Origin: Lightella neohaematopini
GTDB taxonomy: Bacteria > Pseudomonadota > Gammaproteobacteria > Enterobacterales > Enterobacteriaceae
Direction: 5' to 3'
Length of the DNA stretch: 19,364 nucleotides
Assembly: GCA_025728385.1 (NCBI GenBank)
Contig: JAOBJV010000009.1
Span: 1 to 19,364 of the forward strand
The notes beneath the pieces are model-generated. The model was not told where the DNA came from and did no database searches. It saw only the letters and a list, made by a program, of their open reading frames with translations. This document shows, one piece after another, positions 1-7,997 of this stretch (the first letter of the stretch is position 1; the number at the start of each line of letters is the position of its first letter). A program made the position numbers and the translations under genes.

Positions 1-1434
1 AATAAATAAGAAAATATTAATAATGTGAGTAATATTATTATTAATATATATGAATTTAGTAAATAAATATCTTATTTTATATATCTTCTTAAGAAAGATT
101 GTATCTAAAAATACAAAATTTAAAATAAAAATATTTTTATATTACTAGATAATGTAAATTTAATAATCTTATTACTAAAATAGTGATTTAATCTAATTAG
201 CTAAAAAATTATTTAACGTTGTGAATTATATTTTTTATCTAATTAGATTAAAAATTCTTATAATATAATATTTCATTTATTATGAAATTAGATAATAATT
301 AATTTTATAATATTTTTTAAAAATAACAAATATACTAACAAATTTTTAGTTTTCTTTTTTCTAAAAAATTTTCCTTTAATTTAAGTTAATATGAAATATT
401 TTATTTTTATTATAGTTTTAATAATTATAATAAAACACACTAAATTAAAATTTATCTAAAAATAATATTTTTTGTTAATATAAATAAAAAGGTAATAATA
501 TAGATCTAATTTAATTTAAAGATATTAATTTCTCATTAAATATATTTAACAATATTTATTTAAAAATATTTATTTAAATATAAGTAAAGAATGTAATTTA
601 TTATTTATTTACAATATACTAATTATAAATAATTACATATTTTATTTTTATAATTTCAATATAGTATACTTATAACTTTTTAGTATATTAATATACTTTT
701 AAATGAGAGTAATAACAAAGTTATTTATATTACTAAAATTTTTCTACAACTTAATTATTTAGTTTTAAATAAACTTATACATATTAAGAAATATAAAATT
801 TATTATCTATATAGTGATAAATTAAATTTTTTTACTTAAAAAGTAAATTATAAACAAAAATTATTGAATAAGTATTTATTGATTTAGCTAAATTTATAAT
901 TATCGTAATTAATTATTACATATTATGATTTGTTTATTTCTAAATTAATTATATTATTATGTTACTTTTCAAAAAGTTTAATAATAAAAATTACAATATA
1001 TTTAGTAATAGTACTAGAATATTGTAACGATATTTTAACTATATTTTTATAATATTTTGATTAATTTCATACTTTATTAGAATTATTACTTAACTATATT
1101 AGAGTATCTTAATAAATTTAATATCATTAATATAATAGATATACTAAATATATGATAAATTATACTTTTATATTATTAATAATATATTCCGTATAAATTG
1201 TATAAATATTATCAGTGTATAGTTTAAGATATGCGTATAATAAAGATTATAAAGATTAACAGTAATTTTTTATAAGTTAATGTTAAATTAAATTAACAAA
1301 ATAATTAATTTAATAATATTATTAATTAGTATCTATTTATAAGAATCTTAGTTTAATACTTTTAAATATATATATTAATAATTTTACAATTTTTTGACAT
1401 ATTAAAAACTAATTTGTTTATTAATTAACTTACT
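1..1434. other. Long gene-free AT-rich spacer
   Basis: No recognisable gene is seen in this stretch on either strand. Stop codons are dense in all frames and I found no frame of useful length. A hand count of the first 120 bases gives 14 G+C, against 14 in 60 bases inside recA, so the composition is that of non-coding DNA in this genome. I looked for tRNA-like GC islands, DnaA-box-like 9-mers, GGA-rich Csr-type small RNA and GC-rich hairpins and saw none. Short AT palindromes and near-repeats occur, but at the density expected from composition. In E. coli further arginine tRNA genes follow argV at this place, and none is visible here. It is most simply eroded DNA left after gene loss. Confidence 0.7.
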
Positions 1435-1508
1435 TACATCCGGGAGGATTTGAACCCCCGACCTCCCGGTTCGTAGCCGGGTACTCTATCCAACTGAGCT
1501 ACGGATGC
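1435..1508 (-). tRNA. tRNA-Arg, anticodon ACG
   Basis: The minus strand folds as a complete cloverleaf of 74 nt. The acceptor strand starts GCATCCG, the D-arm contains AGCTCAGTTGGATAGAGT, the anticodon stem is CCCGG/CCGGG around the loop CTACGAA, and the T-loop is TTCAAAT. Loop position gives anticodon ACG, which reads CGU and, after A-to-I editing by TadA, CGC and CGA. It closely resembles E. coli argV. The acceptor stem ends in a G1-U72 wobble where E. coli has G-C. After discriminator A73 the DNA reads AGTA, so the CCA tail is not encoded and must be added by a CCA-adding enzyme. It lies 14 nt after tRNA-Ser, as in the enterobacterial csrA-serV-argV order. Confidence 0.97.
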
Positions 1509-1522
1509 AAAGTAAAGCAAAT

Positions 1523-1609
1523 CGATGAGGGAGGGATTCGAACCCTCGATACAGATTACTGTATACTCCCTTAGCAGGGGAGTGCCTTAATCCTCTCGGC
1601 CACCTCACC
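1523..1609 (-). tRNA. tRNA-Ser, anticodon GCU
   Basis: The minus strand encodes an 87-nt class II tRNA with a long variable arm. The acceptor strand starts GGTGAGG, the D-arm contains GCCGAGAGGATTAAGGC, and the anticodon stem CTCCC/GGGAG surrounds the loop CTGCTAA. The variable arm pairs TACAG with CTGTA, and the T-loop is TTCGAAT. Anticodon GCU reads the serine codons AGC and AGU. The match is E. coli serV. The acceptor stem has a G2-U71 wobble in place of a Watson-Crick pair, with discriminator G73. The next bases are ATT, so CCA is not encoded. It lies 70 nt downstream of csrA and was probably co-transcribed with it ancestrally. Confidence 0.97.
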
Positions 1610-1679
1610 TAATTATATTATCATTATAATACAAATGTATTACAAATAATTACTAAGTTATTGTTAAATTTATAACAAC

Positions 1680-1847
1680 TTATTTTTTTGTTTTAAGACG
1701 TTGATATACTTCCTTACGATGTACAGATATTTCTTTAGGTGCATTTATACCAATACGAATTTGATTACCTTTAATATTTAAAATAGTAACTGTAATATTA
1801 TCATTTATAATTAAAGTTTCACCAACCCGACGAGTTAAAATAAGCAT
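1680..1847 (-). CDS. csrA: Carbon storage regulator CsrA (short)
   Basis: This 55-codon frame encodes an RNA-binding regulator that acts as a homodimer on GGA-containing mRNA leaders, changing translation and stability. The N-terminus MLILTRRVGETL is the hallmark of the family, and KGNQIRIGINAPKEISVHR follows. The RNA-contacting Leu4 and Arg44 of E. coli CsrA are both present. The protein stops after KTKK, six residues short of the 61-residue E. coli protein, and so lacks only the variable, unstructured tail. The start is the ATG at 1847. A possible AAAGG Shine-Dalgarno lies 13 nt upstream, which is long. The gene sits 79 nt after alaS and before the two tRNAs, the enterobacterial order. No Csr-type small RNA or obvious target is seen in the window. 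Confidence 0.97.
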   Translation of the reverse strand: MLILTRRVGETLIINDNITVTILNIKGNQIRIGINAPKEISVHRKEVYQRLKTKK

Positions 1848-1926
1848 TACTTTACTGTATCCTTTAAATATTTAAACACTATTTAAAATTATCAATATAA
1901 ATTAGTATAATAATATAAATATATTA

Positions 1927-4575
1927 TTAATATATTATTTTTTTATTAGATAATAGCATATGTATAGTATTTATAATACTAGGTAACAAATCAATATTAT
2001 GAATTACTATCTGAGATATATTTGAGGTACCACCACCCTTACCTCCAATATTATCAATTAAATATTTAGTAATATTATTTGCTTGTACATATTTAATTAT
2101 ATTATTAGTTATACCAACTACTAAATAAATAGTATTATCTATTTTGGTAAATAACACAATAATCAATGAATTTAAATGTTTTTTTAATAATTTTACAATA
2201 TTAATTAATATACCGATATTACTACAGTTAATCTGTTCTACTAAAATATGACTATTATTTAAGTAATATTTAATCTTATAACGTAAGATTTCTACTTGAC
2301 TAATAATATATTGTTTTTCTAGATTTATTATTTCTTGTTTTAAAACTTTATAATTATTTACTAATATCGATGTTTGTTCAAATACTGATTTTTTATTAGA
2401 TTTAATTAATTCAGAAATTTTTAATATAGTACTTTTTTGTTCTCTTAAGAAATTAAATGCGACTTCATTAGTAATTGCTTCTAAGCGTCTTACACCTTTA
2501 GCAATTCCTAATTCGTTTATAATACAAAATAAATTAATATCTTTAGTAAATTTAACATGTGTACCACCACAGTCTTCGTAAGATATATTACCAATTTTAA
2601 TACTTCTTAAATTATTATTAATATTTTTATGTTTAATATTACTTGATAATACTATACTAGTTTTTGTATATTCAAAATCATTAATATAAGTTATAACAGG
2701 TAAATTAGTTCTAATTTGCTGATTAATAATATTTTCTATTTCTGGTATATAATTTTTTAATGATGTATTACTAATTACATCAAAACGTAAATGATATTCA
2801 TCAATATATGAACCATATTGTTTAATATATGTATTATTAATTTTTTTTAAAGCAGCATATAACATATGAGTAGCAGTATGATTTATACTAATTAAATTAC
2901 GTCTTGCATAATTAATTAATGCTATTACTTCCATACCAATTTTTAATTTACCATATTCTATAATACCTTCATGAATAAATATATCACCATATTTTTTTGT
3001 ATTAATAATATTAATCATAACATTAATTGATAATATTTTCCCCTGATCACCAACTTGACCACCAGATTCACCATAAAATGGTGTTTGATTAAGAATAATA
3101 TATACTTTATTATTATTGTTGTTATAGCATATCTCATTTACATTCTGATAATTATATATTATTCCTTGTACGATACTTAAGGATTCTATATAGTCATAGC
3201 CAATAAATTTAGTTTTTTTATAATTATTTAATAATGTATTAATACTTGTTTTATTCTTATTTAATATTAATTCCTTTCTTTTTTTTACTTCTTTTTTAAA
3301 TTCTAATTCATCTATTTTTATGTTACTATTATTACATATATCTTTAATTATATCTAAAGAAACACCATAAGTATCATATAAATAAAATATTATTTTACCA
3401 CTGAGTAGATTACTATTTAATTTAGATATTATTTTATTTATTATTTTTTTACCCTTATTTATAGTATTATTATATTGTTGTTCTTCTTGTTTAAGAATAT
3501 ACATAATATTTTTTAGTGAAATAATAAAATTATTTGTTTTTACTTTCATAATTTTAATTAATGGAATTACTAATTTATATAAAAACAAATACTTAATACC
3601 TAATTTTCTTCCATAATGTACTGCACGACGTATAATTTTTCTTAAAACATAACCCCTACCATTATTACTAGGAAAAACACCGTCACTTATGATAAATACA
3701 CAAGTACGTATATGATCAGCAATTATATATAATGCTGAATTATAGAAATTTTTAACTTTTAATTTTTTTATAATAATAGCTATTAATGATTTAAATAAAT
3801 CAATTTCATAACAAGAATTAACACTTTGTAATACTGAAGTTATACGTTCTAAACCCATACCTGTATCAACAGAATTAATATTTAATGGTAGAAAAATATT
3901 ATTATTCTGTTTATTAAATTGTATAAATACTAAATTCCATAATTCTAAAAAATTTTCATTATTTTCTTTACTATTAAATATTTTTAAATAATTATTAATA
4001 TTTTTATTACCTAAGTAATAAAAAATCTCTGTACATGGACCACATGGACCAAACTCACCCATGTACCAAAAATTATTAGAGTGGTAAATTTTTTGTTTCT
4101 TATTACCTACTAATATTAATTGATTATTAGATAATCCTAATTTTAACCAACAACGTATTGTGAAAGTATCATGTATATTTACTGTTACTAACAATTTATT
4201 TTTTGGTATTGCAAATAATTTATTATTAGTTAGTAATTGCCAAGCAAAATGGATAGCATCTAACTTATAATATCCACCAAAACTAAAGTTACCTAACATT
4301 TCAAAAAAAGTATGATGTTGTCTAGTATAACCAATATTATTTAAATCATTATGTTTACCACCAGCTCTTACACATCTTTGTGCAGTAACAATATTAATAT
4401 GTTTGGGTTGTTCAATACCAAGAAAAATATTTTTAAATTGATTCATTCCGGCATTAGTAAACATTAGTGTTGAATCATTTTTTGGTATCAATGAGCTACT
4501 ATTAACTAACTGATGATTTTTATTTATAAAATAATTCAAAAATATTTGTCGAATTTCCAAAAAAGATTTATACAT
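1927..4575 (-). CDS. alaS: Alanine--tRNA ligase
   Basis: It charges tRNA-Ala with alanine in the cytoplasm and edits mischarged Ser and Gly. At 882 residues it is slightly longer than the 876 of E. coli, so all domains are kept. The class II catalytic core shows RCVRAGGKHNDL at 67-78, HTFFEMLGNFSF at 88-99 and MGEFGPCGPCTEI at 172-184. The editing domain carries its zinc ligands His566 and His570 (HTATH) and Cys669 and His673 (CGGTH), preceded by FYGESGGQVGD at 500-510. The C-terminal C-Ala domain has GGKGGG at 844-849. The ATG lies only 12 nt after the recA stop, so translation is probably coupled with recA, and no clear Shine-Dalgarno is seen. In E. coli recX sits in this junction and it is absent here. 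Asn/Ile/Lys-rich composition reflects AT bias. Confidence 0.98.
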   Translation of the reverse strand: MYKSFLEIRQIFLNYFINKNHQLVNSSSLIPKNDSTLMFTNAGMNQFKNIFLGIEQPKHINIVTAQRCVRAGGKHNDLNNIGYTRQHHTFFEMLGNFSFGGYYKLDAIHFAWQLLTNNKLFAIPKNKLLVTVNIHDTFTIRCWLKLGLSNNQLILVGNKKQKIYHSNNFWYMGEFGPCGPCTEIFYYLGNKNINNYLKIFNSKENNENFLELWNLVFIQFNKQNNNIFLPLNINSVDTGMGLERITSVLQSVNSCYEIDLFKSLIAIIIKKLKVKNFYNSALYIIADHIRTCVFIISDGVFPSNNGRGYVLRKIIRRAVHYGRKLGIKYLFLYKLVIPLIKIMKVKTNNFIISLKNIMYILKQEEQQYNNTINKGKKIINKIISKLNSNLLSGKIIFYLYDTYGVSLDIIKDICNNSNIKIDELEFKKEVKKRKELILNKNKTSINTLLNNYKKTKFIGYDYIESLSIVQGIIYNYQNVNEICYNNNNNKVYIILNQTPFYGESGGQVGDQGKILSINVMINIINTKKYGDIFIHEGIIEYGKLKIGMEVIALINYARRNLISINHTATHMLYAALKKINNTYIKQYGSYIDEYHLRFDVISNTSLKNYIPEIENIINQQIRTNLPVITYINDFEYTKTSIVLSSNIKHKNINNNLRSIKIGNISYEDCGGTHVKFTKDINLFCIINELGIAKGVRRLEAITNEVAFNFLREQKSTILKISELIKSNKKSVFEQTSILVNNYKVLKQEIINLEKQYIISQVEILRYKIKYYLNNSHILVEQINCSNIGILINIVKLLKKHLNSLIIVLFTKIDNTIYLVVGITNNIIKYVQANNITKYLIDNIGGKGGGTSNISQIVIHNIDLLPSIINTIHMLLSNKKIIY

Positions 4576-4587
4576 TAATTATACCAA

Positions 4588-5631
4588 TTAGATTAAATTT
4601 TCGTTTGTATTACTATTATTTTTAATTGTTTCTGATTCACATTTACTTAATAACATATTACGTAATTCTTTATCTAACTGAACTAATATATGATGATTTT
4701 CTTTTAAAAATTTACATGCATTTAATTTTCCTTGACCAATATTATTACCATTGTAACGATACCAAGTACCTAATTTTTCTATTATTTTATATTTTAAACC
4801 AAAATCAATTAATTCTCCTAATTTATTAATACCAGCTCCATAAAGAATTTGAAACTCAGCTTGTTTAAAAGGTGCTGCTATCTTATTTTTTACTACCTTA
4901 ATACGTGTTTCATTACCAATAACTAACTCACCATCTTTTACTGGACCTATACGTCTAATATCTAAACGAACAGAGGCATAAAATTTTAATGCATTACCTC
5001 CAGCAGTAGTTTCTGTATTTCCAAACATAGCTCCTATTTTCATACGAATTTGATTAGTAAAAATTAGTAATGTATTTGCGTGTTTTAAATTACTAGCTAA
5101 TTTTCTCATAGCTTGACTCATCATACGAGCAGCTAATCCTATATGTGCATCGCCTATTTCTCCATCTATTTCTGCTTTTGGTGCTAATGCTGCTACTGAA
5201 TCAATTACAATAACATCAACAGCTCCTGATTTTACTAAAGCATCACATATTTCTAATGCTTGTTCACCAGTATCTGGTTGAGAACATAATAAATTATCTA
5301 TATCAACACCTAATTTTTTTGCATATATTGGATCTAATGCATGTTCAGCATCTATAAAAGCACATATCTTATTATTATTTTGTGCTGAAGAAATTATTTG
5401 TAAAGTTAAAGTAGTTTTACCAGATGATTCTGGACCATAAATTTCTATAATTCTTCCCATCGGTAAACCGCCTCCCAATGCAACATCTAATGATATTGAA
5501 CCAGTTGAAATTGTTTCAATATCCATTGATCGGTCTTCACCTAAACGCATAATAGATCCTTTACCAAATTGTTTTTCTATTTGTGTTAAAGCTATTGCTA
5601 ATGCTTTTTTTTTATTATCATCAGTAATCAT
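4588..5631 (-). CDS. recA: Recombinase RecA
   Basis: RecA forms ATP-dependent filaments on single-stranded DNA, drives strand exchange and, where LexA exists, triggers its cleavage. The 347 residues compare with 353 in E. coli. Walker A GPESSGKT is at 66-73 and is followed by the FIDAEHALDP segment. The L2 loop region NQIRMKIGAMFGN and the core VVKNKIAAPFKQAEF are intact. One residue is missing near position 54 (LGGGLPMG against LGAGGLPMG), and the acidic C-terminal tail is short and asparagine-rich. The ATG is preceded by AAGGA at good spacing. Codons 7-9 contain a run of nine A (5605-5613 on the plus strand). The 239-nt upstream spacer holds no CTGT-N8-ACAG LexA box. Buchnera and Blochmannia have lost recA, so an intact copy suggests that homologous repair still works here. 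Confidence 0.98.
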   Translation of the reverse strand: MITDDNKKKALAIALTQIEKQFGKGSIMRLGEDRSMDIETISTGSISLDVALGGGLPMGRIIEIYGPESSGKTTLTLQIISSAQNNNKICAFIDAEHALDPIYAKKLGVDIDNLLCSQPDTGEQALEICDALVKSGAVDVIVIDSVAALAPKAEIDGEIGDAHIGLAARMMSQAMRKLASNLKHANTLLIFTNQIRMKIGAMFGNTETTAGGNALKFYASVRLDIRRIGPVKDGELVIGNETRIKVVKNKIAAPFKQAEFQILYGAGINKLGELIDFGLKYKIIEKLGTWYRYNGNNIGQGKLNACKFLKENHHILVQLDKELRNMLLSKCESETIKNNSNTNENLI

Positions 5632-5870
5632 TATATTCCTTAAATAATTATAAAATTACTATACTAACCATGTTAATAATTTTATTATTTAATAAATAAA
5701 TATTATCTAGTAATGTTAATTAATTACAATATTATTAATTTAACTTAATAAACTATTTTCAATAGTTAAATAATGATCTATAAATTTATTTAATAATTAT
5801 TTATATTATAAAATATCTAATTAATATACTATTTTAATATACTAAATTTATTTTCATAGTAATTTCTACA

Positions 5871-6338
5871 TTATATTAATAATACTATAGCTACACATGC
5901 TATAGCATTAATATTATTGATAAATGGTACTCCATTTGTTGTAGTTGCCTTAAGATTAATATTATCTATTGAACAATTAAGATCTTTAGAAATATTTATA
6001 CGCATTTTATAAAAAAATTGAGATAATTTTGGTTTTTGTGCAATAATAGTAGTATCTATGTTATTAATAGTATATTTATTTTTATTTGTTATTAATTTCC
6101 AAGTATTTATTAACATAACGCGACTATTTATATTCTTAAATTTGTTACTATTAGGAAATAAAGTACCAATATCGTTCATATTAGCGGCTCCTAATAGAGC
6201 ATCTATTATGGCATGTAGTAGTACATCACCATCAGAATGGGCAAGTAATTTATTAAACATTGGTATTTTTACTCCACCTAATGTTAAATTACCATAATTA
6301 TCAAATTTATGGATATCAAAACCATAACCAATACGCAT
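5871..6338 (-). CDS. ispF: 2-C-methyl-D-erythritol 2,4-cyclodiphosphate synthase
   Basis: This MEP-pathway enzyme cyclises CDP-methylerythritol 2-phosphate to MEcPP with release of CMP, acting as a trimer with zinc. The 155 residues compare with 159 in E. coli. The start MRIGYGFDIHKF carries zinc ligands Asp8 and His10, and LLAHSDGD (32-39) leads to His42. The KATTT segment that binds the cytidine moiety is present near residue 130. I chose the ATG at 6338 because it aligns exactly with the family start and leaves 10 nt after the ispD stop. The frame can be extended to 6389, but that adds 17 hydrophobic residues unlike the family and overlaps ispD. No Shine-Dalgarno is visible, so expression probably depends on coupling to ispD. 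Confidence 0.97.
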   Translation of the reverse strand: MRIGYGFDIHKFDNYGNLTLGGVKIPMFNKLLAHSDGDVLLHAIIDALLGAANMNDIGTLFPNSNKFKNINSRVMLINTWKLITNKNKYTINNIDTTIIAQKPKLSQFFYKMRINISKDLNCSIDNINLKATTTNGVPFINNINAIACVAIVLLI

Positions 6339-6348
6339 ATTAGTAATA

Positions 6349-7053
6349 TTAAAATTTACTAAAATAATTATTGATAAAAGTAATATCACTTTTACTAGTT
6401 ATTTTAATATTATCTGATCTACCTTGAATAACAATTGGTTTGTAACCAAAATATTCTAATGCACTAGATTCATCAGTAATTAATACATTTTTTTTTAATA
6501 TTTGTTCAAAACAATATTTTAGTAATTCAAAATTAAATATTTGTGGTGTTAATGCTTGCCATAATTTACTACGATTTAATGTATTATTAGATAACTTTAT
6601 ATTACTATTAGTATTTACTACTTTTATAGTATTAACTACCGGGGTTGCTAAAATACCTCCTATAGTAGAATAATTAGTAATTAATAATAATTTATATAAA
6701 TCATCTTGATGCAAACAAGGACGAACAGCATCATGAATAAGAACCCATTTAGTATAATTTATATATCTTAAAGCATTAATAATTGAATAAAATCTAGATA
6801 TACCTCCATGAACAATGGTTAATTTGTTATTTTTTGATAATGATAATTTATTAAAATAATAATCATTAGAATTAATTACTATTACTATATTTTTTATACA
6901 CTGTACTAATAATAATTTATCAATAACATGTTCTAATACTGTTTTGTTAGCAATAGTTAAATATTGTTTTGGAATATTAATATTCATTCTTTTACCAATA
7001 CCAGCTGCTGCTACTATTGCAACAATATCAGGAAATATCTTTTTATTTAACAT
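6349..7053 (-). CDS. ispD: 2-C-methyl-D-erythritol 4-phosphate cytidylyltransferase
   Basis: This enzyme joins CTP and methylerythritol 4-phosphate to give CDP-methylerythritol, the third MEP step. The 234 residues compare with 236 in E. coli. The nucleotide-binding loop AAAGIGKRM is at 15-23, followed by PKQYL. VLIHDAVRPCLHQDD (104-118) holds the conserved Asp and Arg, and TDESSALE at 193-200 and DNIKIT at 214-219 complete the active site. The ATG at 7053 has no clear Shine-Dalgarno. A run of nine A falls in the codons around residues 187-189 (6488-6496 on the plus strand). Pairing with ispF follows enterobacterial order. The gene is the first of its minus-strand block and lies opposite mtnN across a 231-nt spacer where two ancestral gene blocks meet. 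In E. coli ftsB precedes it, and that gene is absent here. Confidence 0.97.
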   Translation of the reverse strand: MLNKKIFPDIVAIVAAAGIGKRMNINIPKQYLTIANKTVLEHVIDKLLLVQCIKNIVIVINSNDYYFNKLSLSKNNKLTIVHGGISRFYSIINALRYINYTKWVLIHDAVRPCLHQDDLYKLLLITNYSTIGGILATPVVNTIKVVNTNSNIKLSNNTLNRSKLWQALTPQIFNFELLKYCFEQILKKNVLITDESSALEYFGYKPIVIQGRSDNIKITSKSDITFINNYFSKF

Positions 7054-7284
7054 ACAATAATGTTTAACTCTAGTTTAATAGAATAAATAAAAAAATATCA
7101 AAAAATTATATTTTTTTAGTTAATACTAAAATTATTCATTAATTTTTTAATCAAAAATTAATTTATATCTGTAATAAATAAGTTAAAACTTTACTAAAAA
7201 TATTTATAATATTTATTTTATAAGATATAATCAAAGCATGATATCATAATTTGATAAAATTAAGTAATTAAATTTAAGATTTAT
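7054..7284. other. Divergent ispD/mtnN spacer and synteny junction
   Basis: This 231-nt AT-rich spacer separates the outward-facing ispD and mtnN and must hold any promoters for both. A perfect TATAAT lies at 7226-7231 with a TTTATA (four of six -35 bases) 17 nt before it at 7203-7208, reading toward mtnN. Such matches are common at this composition, so I do not call a promoter. The 10-bp palindrome ATGATATCAT at 7238-7247 is likewise unremarkable. No gene remnant is visible. Confidence 0.5.
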
Positions 7285-7971
7285 ATGATAATTGGTATTA
7301 TAGGAGCTATAAAAGACGAGATAGTATTATTGTGTCGACAATTAACTAATATTAAAAAAAAAATTCTTGGTAGATGTATAATATATTGTGGTAGTATTAG
7401 TACTACTAAAGTAGTAATAGTTAAAACTGGTGTAGGTAAAGTATCTGCATCTTTAGGAACTACTATTTTGATAAATTATTTTTCACCAAATTTAGTAATA
7501 AATATTGGATTAGCTGGTAGTTTAGTACCTTATATAAAAAAATATAATTTAGTTGTTTCTCAATCTACATGTTATTATGATGTTAACGTAACAGCATTTG
7601 GTTATAAGATTGGACAAATACCAAAGCATCCATTAATGTTTAATTCTCCTAAAAATATTTTATCTGTAGTAAAATTATCCAATAAAAAAGAAAAAAATAT
7701 TTTTTTTGGTTTAATAGTAAGTGGTGATAGTTTTATTAATGATATTAATATTTTAAATAGTATACGTAGTAAATTTCCTAAAGCACTTGTAGTTGATATG
7801 GAATCTACTGCAATTGCTCAAGTATGTTATAGATTTAGTATACCATTTATTTCTATTAAACAAATTTCAGATTACGCTAATAATAAGGCTAATATAGAAT
7901 TTAAATGTACTATAAAAAACATGAATAACTTATTTACTTTAACTAAGAATATTCTATTAAATATAAAATAA
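7285..7971 (+). CDS. mtnN: 5'-methylthioadenosine/S-adenosylhomocysteine nucleosidase
   Basis: It hydrolyses the N-glycosidic bond of methylthioadenosine, S-adenosylhomocysteine and 5'-deoxyadenosine, clearing products that inhibit SAM-dependent and radical-SAM enzymes. The 228 residues compare with 232 in E. coli. The catalytic Glu12 is in GAIKDE, DVNVTAFGY is at 99-107, LIVSGDSFIND at 143-153, Glu173 in VVDMESTAIA, and Asp196 in ISDYAN. The loop GLAGSL (75-80) differs from the E. coli GSAGGL, a point to check. A ten-base A run at 7354-7363 lies within codons 24-27. The ATG has no evident Shine-Dalgarno. The gene converges on erpA with 26 nt between the stops and no strong hairpin. Lipoate synthesis for AceF, if done in this cell, would produce the 5'-deoxyadenosine that it removes. 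Confidence 0.96.
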   Translation: MIIGIIGAIKDEIVLLCRQLTNIKKKILGRCIIYCGSISTTKVVIVKTGVGKVSASLGTTILINYFSPNLVINIGLAGSLVPYIKKYNLVVSQSTCYYDVNVTAFGYKIGQIPKHPLMFNSPKNILSVVKLSNKKEKNIFFGLIVSGDSFINDINILNSIRSKFPKALVVDMESTAIAQVCYRFSIPFISIKQISDYANNKANIEFKCTIKNMNNLFTLTKNILLNIK

Positions 7972-7997
7972 TAATTATAAGATATATATTATTTATT

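Noticed and set aside
187..256. Near-identical 24-mers (187-210 and 233-256, 21 of 24 bases) and an imperfect palindrome at 230-255
   Set aside because: With about 88% A+T, chance matches of this quality are expected several times among all pairs in a 1.4 kb stretch. No further copies or phasing are seen.
4626..4829. Plus-strand open frame opposite recA
   Set aside because: It lies entirely antisense to conserved recA codons, is Leu/Ile/Tyr-rich, and shows no recognisable motif.
5751..5767. Hairpin AACTATT-TTC-AATAGTT as an ispF terminator
   Set aside because: It is AT-only except one pair, lies about 100 nt past the stop, and is not followed by a T run on the minus strand.
6058..6297. Plus-strand open frame opposite ispF
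   Set aside because: It mirrors conserved ispF codons and has no family resemblance or ribosome site.
6339..6389. Longer ispF frame starting at 6389
   Set aside because: It adds 17 hydrophobic residues not found in the family and overlaps ispD by 41 nt. The ATG at 6338 matches the family start exactly.
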